DNA of 47,103 nucleotides from CAZKUN01 sp964555935 (GTDB taxonomy: Bacteria; Armatimonadota; Zipacnadia; Zipacnadales; VGFC01), in contig CAZKUN010000044.1 in NCBI GenBank assembly GCA_964555935.1, positions 1-47,103 on the forward strand. Reading direction: 5' to 3'. The notes below the pieces were generated by a model. The model did not search any database and had not been told where the DNA came from. It was given only the letters and a program-made list of their open reading frames with translations. The stretch's first letter is position 1, and each line of letters begins with the position of its first letter. Both the position numbers and the translations under genes were made by a program. Shown piece after piece: positions 9,047 to 16,522 of this stretch.

Positions 9047-9070
9047 TAAGAGGGGCTTTAGCCCCGACGC
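9047..9070 (+). repeat. Short hairpin repeat, GGGGCT subtype
   Basis: GGGGCT tt AGCCCC (9052-9065), led by GTAA and followed by GACGCC. The GGGGTT units at 22918 and 32485 have the same lead and tail. It lies between two converging genes and could also terminate transcription. Confidence 0.6.
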
Positions 9071-9090
9071 CGTTAGCTGTCCCCTGCCGT

Positions 9091-9501
9091 TTATCCCCCC
9101 CGCCACCACTCTCCATGCTTGCCGTCGTCCTCGCTCGGCCGCGGCACCTCACCCTTGCTGCACTTCATCGCGTAATCCAGATCCTCCAGCATGTGCTCGA
9201 CCAGCCCCTCCGGCGGCGGCCCGGCCTCGTCGCGACCCTCTTGCGAGAGATATCCGTCCTCGATCAGCCGCCGCAATTCCACCGCGTCCTCCGGACGGCC
9301 CACGTTCGCCAGCGCCATGATCGCGTAGTGGCGACACTCCCAGTCCGGATCGCCGGCGATCGCTCGCATGACATGTTCGGCGCCGCCCGGATCGGCCAGT
9401 CGCCCCAGCTCCCACACGGCAACTCGCCGCATCGGCGCGGAGTCCATCGTCAGCATGTCCGCATACAGCGCCAGCAATTCCTTGCGTCGCTTCTCGTCCA
9501 T
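9091..9501 (-). CDS. Small HEAT-repeat-like protein
   Basis: 136 aa. Residues about 15-80 contain two helical repeats of the HEAT/PBS-lyase type (MRRVAVWELGRLADPGGAEHVMRAIAGD, then WECRHYAIMALANVGRPEDAVELRRLI). The C-terminal third is charged and unassigned. No signal peptide, so probably a cytosolic protein-interaction scaffold. The ATG lies 2 nt after the stop of the upstream amidohydrolase gene, so the two are almost certainly co-transcribed and translationally coupled. Specific role unknown. Confidence 0.7.
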   Translation of the reverse strand: MDEKRRKELLALYADMLTMDSAPMRRVAVWELGRLADPGGAEHVMRAIAGDPDWECRHYAIMALANVGRPEDAVELRRLIEDGYLSQEGRDEAGPPPEGLVEHMLEDLDYAMKCSKGEVPRPSEDDGKHGEWWRGG

Positions 9502-9503
9502 AT

Positions 9504-10679
9504 CTATCGGCCGTTCAGGAAGCGCCAGGCGGTTGCTGCCAGCGCCTTCGCTCCCACGGGGATTCCTCGCTCATCGATCGCAAACTCCGGGTGGTGAAAC
9601 AGTGGCGCCGCGCCGCCCGGGGTCGTCATGCCGACCGCAATCTGCGTCGCTGGCACCTCCTGCGCGAAAAACGCGAAGTCCTCCGCGCCCATGCAGGGGG
9701 TCGGGGCGATGTCCACGTTCTCGTCGCCCAGCAGCTCCCGACACGCCTCCTCGGTCAGCCGCGTAAGCGCCTCGTCGTGGATCAGCGCCGGGCACGAGCG
9801 CGTGTACTTCACCAGCGCCGCGCAGGCGTACGTCTTCGCGGCAGCCTTCGCCACGCGTTTGACCTCCGCCTCAACCAGGTCCTGCACCTCGCCGCCGAAG
9901 GTCCGGATGGTCCCCGCGAGTTTCACATCACTCGGGATGATGTTGTAGGACGTCCCGCCCTCGATCCGGCAGATGCTCACCACCGCCGGCTGCACGGGCG
10001 AGACCCTCCGGCTGACGATCTGCTGCAATGCCACGATCACGTTCGCGGAGGCCAGCACCGGGTCGGCCGCCACCTCCGGCATCGCGCCGTGCCCGCCCTT
10101 GCCCTTTACGGTGATCTGCACACCGTCGGCCGCCGCCAGGTGCTCGCCATACCGCAGGCTCACCATACCGACGGGGTCCTTCCACGCGTGGACCGCGACC
10201 GCTGCGTCCATCTTCGGCTTCTCCAGCGCCCCATCGGCGATCATCAGCGGCGCGCCGCCCACGGTCTCCTCGGCTTGTTGGAAGAGCAGCTTCACGCTCC
10301 CGCGCAGCGATTGCCGGCACTCGTGAAGCGCCAGCCCCGCCCCAAGCACCATCGCGACGTGGCTGTCGTGCCCGCAGGCATGCATCACGCCTGGATTCTT
10401 GGATGCAAACTCAAGCCCCGTCTCCTCCTGGATCAGCAGCGCGTCCATGTCGCCGCGCAGGCCGATGCACTTGCCTCGCTTCGCGCCCCTCACGACCGCC
10501 ACGATTCCCGTCCCGCCGACGCCCGTTCGGTGGTCGATGCCCGCCTCGGTCAAGCGTTCCGAGATCAACGCGGCTGTTTCGTGCTCGCAGAGCCCGACCT
10601 CGGGATTCTCGTGGATCCGTCGCCGGATAGCGATCATCTCGTCGGTCAGCTTCTCCACCGATCGCAGCAGCTTCTGCAT
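9504..10679 (-). CDS. M20D amidohydrolase (hippurate / N-acyl-amino-acid hydrolase family)
   Basis: 391 aa. The start is ATG at 10679 with GAGGAG about 9 nt upstream; a longer frame to 10772 would translate a hairpin repeat. Typical M20D features are RRRIHENPEVGLCEHETA at the N-terminus, RGDMDAL, HACGHDSHVAMVLGAG (metal-binding Cys and His), the lid-domain motif KGKGGHGAMPEVAADPV and MGAEDFAFFAQ near the end. These cytosolic enzymes hydrolyse N-acyl or N-acetyl amino acids; some deacetylate N-acetyl-diaminopimelate. The substrate cannot be told from sequence. The HEAT-repeat gene follows directly. Confidence 0.88.
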   Translation of the reverse strand: MQKLLRSVEKLTDEMIAIRRRIHENPEVGLCEHETAALISERLTEAGIDHRTGVGGTGIVAVVRGAKRGKCIGLRGDMDALLIQEETGLEFASKNPGVMHACGHDSHVAMVLGAGLALHECRQSLRGSVKLLFQQAEETVGGAPLMIADGALEKPKMDAAVAVHAWKDPVGMVSLRYGEHLAAADGVQITVKGKGGHGAMPEVAADPVLASANVIVALQQIVSRRVSPVQPAVVSICRIEGGTSYNIIPSDVKLAGTIRTFGGEVQDLVEAEVKRVAKAAAKTYACAALVKYTRSCPALIHDEALTRLTEEACRELLGDENVDIAPTPCMGAEDFAFFAQEVPATQIAVGMTTPGGAAPLFHHPEFAIDERGIPVGAKALAATAWRFLNGR

Positions 10680-10697
10680 GACCGTGTTCTCCTCGTC

Positions 10698-10777
10698 TAG
10701 AGGTGGTTTCAAGACCCCCGTAGGTCGAAGCTCCAGCTTCGACCGGTCCAGTTGCTGGGGTTTTGAAACCACCTCTA
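10698..10777. repeat. Nested double hairpin between two minus-strand genes
   Basis: The outer arms at 10698-10718 and 10757-10777 are complementary over 21 bp with one G-T pair. Inside lies a second perfect hairpin, GGTCGAAGCT cc AGCTTCGACC (10723-10744), preceded by CGTA as in other repeats of this window. The right outer arm contains the stop codon of the glycosylase-like gene, so the outer structure probably acts as its terminator on the minus strand. Confidence 0.75.
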
Positions 10778-11980
10778 CAGCGCCTTGACCAAGTCAGCCT
10801 TCAGGCTCGACGGCTCTGTCTTCGCGATTCTGACTTCCTCCGCGCCGAGGAACTCGGCGAACGAGCGCAGCGTCTTCGCCAGCGATTGCGCGAGCGCCTG
10901 GCTGGGCTTCACCTTCGGCTCCAGCCAGACACCGTTGACCACCAGGGCGCTCTGCTTCCGCTCGAACTTCGGATCCAGCCGCCCGATCATCGTCGTCCCG
11001 CGCAGGATCGGCAGCACGTACGCCCCATATTGACGCTTCGTCTTTGGCGTGTAGGCCTCGAACTTGTAGTCGAAGCCAAACAGCTCCGACAGGATCCATC
11101 GGTTGGTCGCCACATTGTCAAATGGCGATAGCAGCGTCACCCTCCGCGGTGGGGCCGCAGGCTTTTCGTAGAGCCGATCAGCGTCCTCGGGCAGGCAGAG
11201 CCACTCCGCCTCCGTGCCTTCGACACTGAACGCGTGAAAGCCGGCGGCGCGCGCCATCCGGCTGACATCCTCGGGCTTCAGCTTCCGGTCCTCGGGCCAC
11301 GCGGTTGTGCCGAAGTAGTTGGCCAGTTCCCCCGTCGCGCACGCGCCGAGTTGCCTCAGCACGGAGCGCCACAGAGCCGCGATCCGTTCATCCTCGGGCA
11401 GGTCGGCGGGCTCAATCCCCTTCGGCAGCACGCGACTCGTCAAATCGAAGACCTTCTCGCCGCGGCGCCGCTCGCACACCATCAACTCGCCCGCATACCA
11501 CAGCGCCTCAAGCGCCTCCTTCGCCGTCTTCATCGAACCCCACCGGCCGGCCGTCTCCTTGTCAGTGGGGAAATCCCGCGACGCAAGCGGCCCCCGCGAT
11601 TCCACCTCGCTCAGGACGCTGTCGACAACCGCCTTCTGTTGATTCAGAAACTCAGACACCCACCGATCCCAATACGAGTCCGTCCGGCGCCGCGCCATCA
11701 CGGGGGCAACCAGCGGGTACAGTTCCATCGACAGCATCGCCGCGATGCGCGTCCAATACTCAAACACCCTCGGACCGTCTGAGTAGAGGGAATTAAAGTC
11801 AGCCTGACGGAAGCTCGGGCAGCGGCTCCAGAGCACGATGCGCGCGCTCTGGGCAATGACATTCATTGGATCAACCTGGATCTGTCCCAGGCGATCCACC
11901 ACGTCCGCCGCGCTCTCGCACCTGTCGCCAAGCAACCCTTGCCGCTCTAGCCGCAGTTGCGCAACATGGCTACGCTTCAC
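10775..11980 (-). CDS. Winged-helix DNA glycosylase-like protein (YcaQ/AlkX, HTH_42 family)
   Basis: 401 aa from GTG 11980, preceded by GAGAGAGGG about 10 nt upstream; the frame extends to 12139 with an Arg-rich stretch that looks non-coding. It matches the YcaQ/AlkX family in length and order: an N-terminal helix, then RLGQIQVDPMNVIAQSARIVLWSR, which carries the Q-x-D catalytic motif (Gln35, Asp37), and a C-terminal region with LLSPFDNVATNR and GRLDPKFERK. AlkX-type enzymes excise alkylated bases and unhook interstrand cross-links. The protein is cytosolic. It is first in a minus-strand group followed by the amidohydrolase and HEAT genes. Activity is inferred from family and motif. Confidence 0.82.
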   Translation of the reverse strand: MKRSHVAQLRLERQGLLGDRCESAADVVDRLGQIQVDPMNVIAQSARIVLWSRCPSFRQADFNSLYSDGPRVFEYWTRIAAMLSMELYPLVAPVMARRRTDSYWDRWVSEFLNQQKAVVDSVLSEVESRGPLASRDFPTDKETAGRWGSMKTAKEALEALWYAGELMVCERRRGEKVFDLTSRVLPKGIEPADLPEDERIAALWRSVLRQLGACATGELANYFGTTAWPEDRKLKPEDVSRMARAAGFHAFSVEGTEAEWLCLPEDADRLYEKPAAPPRRVTLLSPFDNVATNRWILSELFGFDYKFEAYTPKTKRQYGAYVLPILRGTTMIGRLDPKFERKQSALVVNGVWLEPKVKPSQALAQSLAKTLRSFAEFLGAEEVRIAKTEPSSLKADLVKAL

Positions 11981-12347
11981 TGGCCTGCCGCCCTCTCTCA
12001 CTGAGTCCGCTCCCTCGGCGTTGCCGTCACTGGAGCGCGGACGCCCTCGTCCGCAACGTTGCTGTCGCCGCGCCACCGACTTGCGCCCATCCCTCGCGCC
12101 GCATCGGCGTCCTCGCCGATGCACTCCCGTCCTCGCCAACTTCTCGGACTGCTGGATGGTACCGGACGCGGCGTCCGGATGTCAACGCAGCCGATCGCTC
12201 GCAGGTCAAGCGAACTTAGCTTGACCCCACGCGTTAGTACAGGTCAGTTCCGCTATCACCTCGGATCCACCTGGCGCCTCCATGGGCTCGATGGACCGGG
12301 TGCCTGAGCCGACGTCGCCTGATGCATCGGCAGGAGTGATGCCCTGA
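11981..12347. other. Divergent intergenic region with one hairpin
   Basis: About 370 nt between the divergently read glycosylase-like and TPR genes. It holds a perfect hairpin GGTCAAGC gaactta GCTTGACC (12204-12226). No convincing -35/-10 pair was found for either gene. Open frames here lack ribosome sites and domain content. Confidence 0.5.
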
Positions 12348-15257
12348 ATGAGACGGTCCCTGACCATGATCTCCCTCACCGTCGCGGCTCTCATCGCCGT
12401 AACCGGACCCGCAACCGCCCAAGCCCCTGGCACCGAGTTGCAGCTCACTGAAGAGCAGCGCAAAGCCGAGGCCGCCTTCTCGCTCGCCCACGGCTTTTAT
12501 ACCAAGGGCTTCTACGACCGCGCGCTTGAGAAACTCGTCGAGTTCGTCGCGACTTACCCCACCCACACGAACGCCGCCTATGCTCTGTTTGAGGCGGGCG
12601 AGTGTAACTTCACCCAAGAGAAGTACGCCGAAGCCGTGCCGCTCTACGAGCGCGTCGTCAAAGAGTACGCGCAGTCTGATGAGTTGGACGAGGCGGGCTA
12701 CCGACTCGGCACCTGCAAGTTCCGGCTGGACGATTTCGCCGCGGCCGTCACGGCCTTCACCGACGTCATCGCGAAGACCCCTGATACCCAATACAAGAGC
12801 GTCGCGCTCTACTGGACGGGCGAAGCTCAGTTCAGCCAGCAGCAGTGGGACGAGGCCATCAAGTCTTACGATGCCTCGTTCAAGGCCGCGCCACAAGGCC
12901 AATCCGCCGCCTGGTCGCTCTACTCCATCGGCATGAGCCAGCTCAAGCTCGGCAAGTCCGCCGAGGCGCTCGCCGCCTTCCAGCGCGTGGCGACTGACTA
13001 CAACGACGCCCCCGTCGCGGGCGAGTGCGAGTTGCGCGTCGCCGATGCGCTGCAGGCTCAAGGCAACACCGCCGAGGCCCGCACGGCCTACAACGCGGTC
13101 GTGAAGCGCGGCGATGCCGACCTGATGCCCGGCGCGCTCCACGGTTTGGCCTGGTGCGAGTTCGATGCTGAGAAGTGGACCGCCGCCCGCGCCGCCTTCG
13201 AGCGCCTGGTGAAGGAACACGGCGAGAACGAATACGCCGTCGCCGCCCGCCAGCGGATCGGCGACTGCCTCTACCACGAGGAGAAGTTCGCCGAGGCCGC
13301 CACGGCCTACGAGGCCGCTCTCACTGGCGCGCCCGCCGACGCCGTCCCGGACATTCTGTTCTGGCGAGCCGCTTCTCTTGAGTCAGCCGGCGACGCCGAT
13401 GCCGCCGAGGGCATCTACCAGAAGCTCATAGACGATCATCCCGACAGCGACGCCGGCAAGAAAGCGGCGCTTCGCCTCGCTGATGCGCTCGACAACCCCG
13501 ACGACCTCGACAAGGCCGAGGCCGCATACAAGGTCGCCGCCGCGTCGGACGACCCCAAGATAAGGGCCGAAGGGTTGCTCGGGCTCGCCCGCGTCGCCTA
13601 CATGCGCGGCGACAAGGCCGGCGCGCTCGCTCAGTACGAGAAGATCGCCACGGACGATCCCGCCTCCGAGGCCGGTGGAGCGGCCGCGCTCCAGGGCGCG
13701 CAGATCGCCATCGCCGAGGCCAACCTCCCCAAGGGCAACGAACTCGCCGGGCTCTACCTGCAGCACCACGGCGACACGGCCGAAGCGCCGCGCGCTCACT
13801 ACCTGCGCGGGTTCGCCATCGCCGGTAACGATGCCAAAGCCGCCGTTGCCGAACTCGACCAAGCGGTGGCCGGACCCAAAGCCGACTACACGGCTGCCGC
13901 GCTGAAGCTCCTCTCCAAACTCGCCCGAGAACTCGGTGACAACGCCAAAGCCGAAGCCGCGCTCGCCCGACTGAAGAAGGACTTCCCTGATGACGCCGCC
14001 GCCGCGGAGGCCGAGTTTGAGACCGCGAACCGGCTCTTCGACGAGGGCAAGTACCCGGAAGCGCGCGCATCCTACGAGGCGGCGATCGCCGCAACGGATG
14101 ACACCCAGATCCTGGCCTTCAGCCGCCTGGGAATCGGCGCGGCCTACTTCCGCGAGGCCGACTACGAGAAGGCCCTCGCCGCTTGCCAGACCGTGCTCAA
14201 CGACCACGCCGACGTAGTCGCCGCCGCCGCGCCCGCCTCTTACCAGGCCGGCGTGTGCCTCTCGCGGACCGGCAAGTTCGCCGAGGCCGCCGAGTTGCTC
14301 GCCAAGTATGTCGCCGAGAACCCGGACGGCGATGTCATCGCCCAGGCCAAGACCGAGCTGGCGTGGGCCTACCTGCAAGCCGGCGATGCAGACAAGGCCC
14401 GCGCCATTTACGAGACGCTCGCCGATGCCGATGGCACCCAAGGCGCGGATGCGCTGCTCCGCCTCGGCGAGATGGCGTATACCGCGGAGGACTTCGCGGG
14501 CGCGCTGACCCGATACGAAGCGCTGATCGCCAAACACGCGGACTCAGATCTCATCGACGAGGCCCAGTACAAGCGCGGTTGGTGCCTCACCAAGCTTGAG
14601 AAGCCCGACGAGGCCGCCGCCGCGTTCCGTGCCTGTTTGGCAGCCGACCCCGCGCCGGAACTCGCCGCCGATAGCCATTACCGCGTCGCGCTCTGGCTTG
14701 TGGGCAAGGGCGATGTCGCGGGGGCGATCCCTGAACTCGTCGGTTTCGTGGGCGAGTACAAGGATCAACCCCAGGCCGCCTACGCCGCCACGATGCTCGC
14801 CGAACTCTACGCCAGCCAGGAAGACTGGGCGGCGGCCGCGGACGCCGTCATGAACGCGCCACCGACCGACGTCGACCGGCTTGAGGCCCGTCGCGCGCTT
14901 GTCCTCGGCAAGGCCCATCGCGCCGATGGCAAGCCGGCCGATGCCGTCGAGGATTTCGAGACCGCTCTCGCTCTCGCCGAGGGCGCCGTCGCGGCCGACG
15001 CCATGTTCGAACTCGCGATGGCCCAATCCGAAGCGGGCCAGCACGCCGAGGCCGCCGACAACTTCCTCAACGTGGCAATTCTCTACAGCGACGCCGACTT
15101 CGCGCCTCAGGCGCTATACATGGCCGGCCAGTCTTTCGAGCAAGCAGGCGCCAACGACGAGGCCGTCAAAGCCTACCAGAGCCTCGTCAAGGACTACCCG
15201 GACGCAACCGAGTGGACGGAAAAGGCCAGCGGCCGCTTGCAGGACCTCGTCCCGTAG
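12348..15257 (+). CDS. Large secreted TPR-repeat protein of the ExbB/ExbD locus
   Basis: 969 aa from ATG 12348, with AGGAG about 11 nt upstream. Residues 1-24 are a signal peptide (MRRSLTMISLTVAALIAVTG, cleavage near ATA-QA). The rest is an almost continuous array of tetratricopeptide repeats about 34 residues long, with TolA-binding-like spacing (A-x(3)-Y-x(2)-G-x-C and W-x(2)-A phrases such as ALYWTGEAQFSQQQWDEAIKSYDASF). It resembles a greatly extended YbgF/CpoB. The start of exbB is 101 nt beyond the stop, so it probably heads an operon with exbB, exbD and the TonB-like gene. A periplasmic scaffold or adaptor role is inferred. Confidence 0.82.
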   Translation: MRRSLTMISLTVAALIAVTGPATAQAPGTELQLTEEQRKAEAAFSLAHGFYTKGFYDRALEKLVEFVATYPTHTNAAYALFEAGECNFTQEKYAEAVPLYERVVKEYAQSDELDEAGYRLGTCKFRLDDFAAAVTAFTDVIAKTPDTQYKSVALYWTGEAQFSQQQWDEAIKSYDASFKAAPQGQSAAWSLYSIGMSQLKLGKSAEALAAFQRVATDYNDAPVAGECELRVADALQAQGNTAEARTAYNAVVKRGDADLMPGALHGLAWCEFDAEKWTAARAAFERLVKEHGENEYAVAARQRIGDCLYHEEKFAEAATAYEAALTGAPADAVPDILFWRAASLESAGDADAAEGIYQKLIDDHPDSDAGKKAALRLADALDNPDDLDKAEAAYKVAAASDDPKIRAEGLLGLARVAYMRGDKAGALAQYEKIATDDPASEAGGAAALQGAQIAIAEANLPKGNELAGLYLQHHGDTAEAPRAHYLRGFAIAGNDAKAAVAELDQAVAGPKADYTAAALKLLSKLARELGDNAKAEAALARLKKDFPDDAAAAEAEFETANRLFDEGKYPEARASYEAAIAATDDTQILAFSRLGIGAAYFREADYEKALAACQTVLNDHADVVAAAAPASYQAGVCLSRTGKFAEAAELLAKYVAENPDGDVIAQAKTELAWAYLQAGDADKARAIYETLADADGTQGADALLRLGEMAYTAEDFAGALTRYEALIAKHADSDLIDEAQYKRGWCLTKLEKPDEAAAAFRACLAADPAPELAADSHYRVALWLVGKGDVAGAIPELVGFVGEYKDQPQAAYAATMLAELYASQEDWAAAADAVMNAPPTDVDRLEARRALVLGKAHRADGKPADAVEDFETALALAEGAVAADAMFELAMAQSEAGQHAEAADNFLNVAILYSDADFAPQALYMAGQSFEQAGANDEAVKAYQSLVKDYPDATEWTEKASGRLQDLVP

Positions 15258-15330
15258 CACCGGCGCCCTCGCCGGTGCATGCCGTCGTAGGACAGGCGCC
15301 GGGAAACTCGACGAGTTTCCACGCCTGACA
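15257..15330 (+). repeat. Two hairpins, the second nested, between the TPR gene and exbB
   Basis: First, GCACCGGCG ccct CGCCGGTGC (15257-15278), beginning at the last base of the TPR stop codon. Second, GACAGGCG (15291-15298) pairs with CGCCTGAC (15322-15329) with one mismatch, and its loop holds a complete hairpin GGAAACTCG a CGAGTTTCC (15302-15320). The lead is GTCGTAG. Either could cause partial termination before exbB. Confidence 0.75.
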
Positions 15331-15358
15331 AAGCCGAGACCCACCCCGGAGGGTGAAG

Positions 15359-15994
15359 ATGACAGACACGAGTTATCCCCTGTTCCAGTACTTCAAGGAT
15401 GGCGGCCCGCTCATGTGGCCCCTCCTGCTGTGTTCGGTCGCCGGACTGACGGTAATCCTCTACAAGGCCTACCAGTTTCTCGCCATCAAGGGCAGCGCCG
15501 ACCCGCTGATCACCGAGGTGGAGAAGTGCGTCCGCTCCGGCGAGCACGATGAGGCCCATGCCGCCTGCAAGTCGTTCCGCGGGCCCGTTGGCGAGATCAT
15601 CCGGGCTGGCCTCAACCGTGCCGGACAGGGCAAGGAAGTCATCCGCGAGGCCGTCCAGGACGTTGGAATGCACGAACTCGCCACGCTTGAGAGCTTCCTC
15701 CCGACGCTCCAGACCATCGGCAACATCGCGCCGCTCCTGGGTTTCCTCGGGACAGTCCTCGGCATGATCCAGGCCTTCAGCAACATGTCCCGCATGGGCC
15801 TCGGACCCGAGGCCGTAACGGGCGGTATCGCCCAGGCGCTCATCACCACCGCCACCGGTCTCATGGTCGCGGTGCCGGCGCTCGTCTTCTACAACTACTT
15901 CGCCTCGCGAGTGAACGGTTTCTCTCTTCAGATGGAGCGCGCCGCCTCCCACGCGGTGAGCCTCCTGGCTGATGGGGAAGGCGCGGCCGAATGA
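15359..15994 (+). CDS. exbB: ExbB/TolQ/MotA-type proton channel subunit
   Basis: 211 aa from ATG 15359, with GGAGGG 6 nt upstream; a GTG at 15353 would add two residues. Three membrane segments lie at about 20-38, 112-138 and 155-180, with a cytoplasmic loop between the first two. The family signature is present: LATIxxxAPLLGFLGTV-like (IGNIAPLLGFLGTVLGMIQAF) followed by GGIAQALITTATGLMVAVPALVFYN. With ExbD it uses the proton-motive force to drive a periplasm-spanning partner. Its stop overlaps the exbD start by 4 nt (ATGA), implying coupled translation. Confidence 0.92.
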   Translation: MTDTSYPLFQYFKDGGPLMWPLLLCSVAGLTVILYKAYQFLAIKGSADPLITEVEKCVRSGEHDEAHAACKSFRGPVGEIIRAGLNRAGQGKEVIREAVQDVGMHELATLESFLPTLQTIGNIAPLLGFLGTVLGMIQAFSNMSRMGLGPEAVTGGIAQALITTATGLMVAVPALVFYNYFASRVNGFSLQMERAASHAVSLLADGEGAAE

Positions 15995-16398
15995 AGCTCC
16001 GCTCCCGACTGAAGACCGACACGAGCGTGCCAATGTCCGCGATGGCGGATATAGCGTTCCTACTTATAGCGTTCTTCATGTTAACGAGCACGTTCTCGAA
16101 GGACACCGGGCTCGACATCACCCTGCCGATCGCTCAAGAATCGCAGGAGTTGCCCAAGCGCGATGTCACCGTGTGGATCACCCGCTCGGGCGAAGTGCAT
16201 ATCAACAAGACCATCGTCCCGGCCGACCCCGGCCAGATCGTGGCCGCGCTAACCGAGGCCCTTCGCGACGAGAGCGTGCAGTCGGTGACGATCCGCGGCG
16301 ACCAGGGCGTGCCTTACGGTGACGTCGTCCGCGTCATGGATGTCGCCAAACAAAGCGGCGCTGCTATCACGCTCGCCGCCGTCTTCGAAGAACAGTAG
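15991..16398 (+). CDS. exbD: ExbD/TolR-type biopolymer transport protein
   Basis: 135 aa with one N-terminal membrane helix (about 18-38) and a periplasmic domain. Asp20, in SAMADIAFLLIAFFML, is the conserved protonatable aspartate of ExbD/TolR. The C-terminal half (VTIRGDQGVPYGDVVRVMDVAKQSG) is the typical ExbD domain. Translation is coupled to exbB by ATGA. It is separated from the TonB-like gene by 124 nt carrying three hairpin repeats. Confidence 0.92.
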   Translation: MKLRSRLKTDTSVPMSAMADIAFLLIAFFMLTSTFSKDTGLDITLPIAQESQELPKRDVTVWITRSGEVHINKTIVPADPGQIVAALTEALRDESVQSVTIRGDQGVPYGDVVRVMDVAKQSGAAITLAAVFEEQ

Positions 16399-16410
16399 GC
16401 CCAGCCCGTG

Positions 16411-16498
16411 GCATCGGCGTCCCGCCGATGCATGACGTCGTTAGGACAGGCGTCTCGCCTGTCAGTCGCCCGCGTAGAGACGGGCTTCCAGCCCGTCT
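16411..16498 (+). repeat. Three tandem hairpin repeats between exbD and the TonB-like gene
   Basis: GCATCGGCG tcc CGCCGATGC (16411-16431), GACAGGCG tct CGCCTGTC (16445-16463) and AGACGGGCT tcc AGCCCGTCT (16478-16498). Each is perfect with a 3-nt pyrimidine loop. The second is preceded by GTTAG and the third by GCGTAG. Three different stem words in a row fill most of the 124-nt spacer. Confidence 0.8.
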
Positions 16499-16522
16499 GA
16501 GCCGTCCCGTTGGGGGAGCCAC

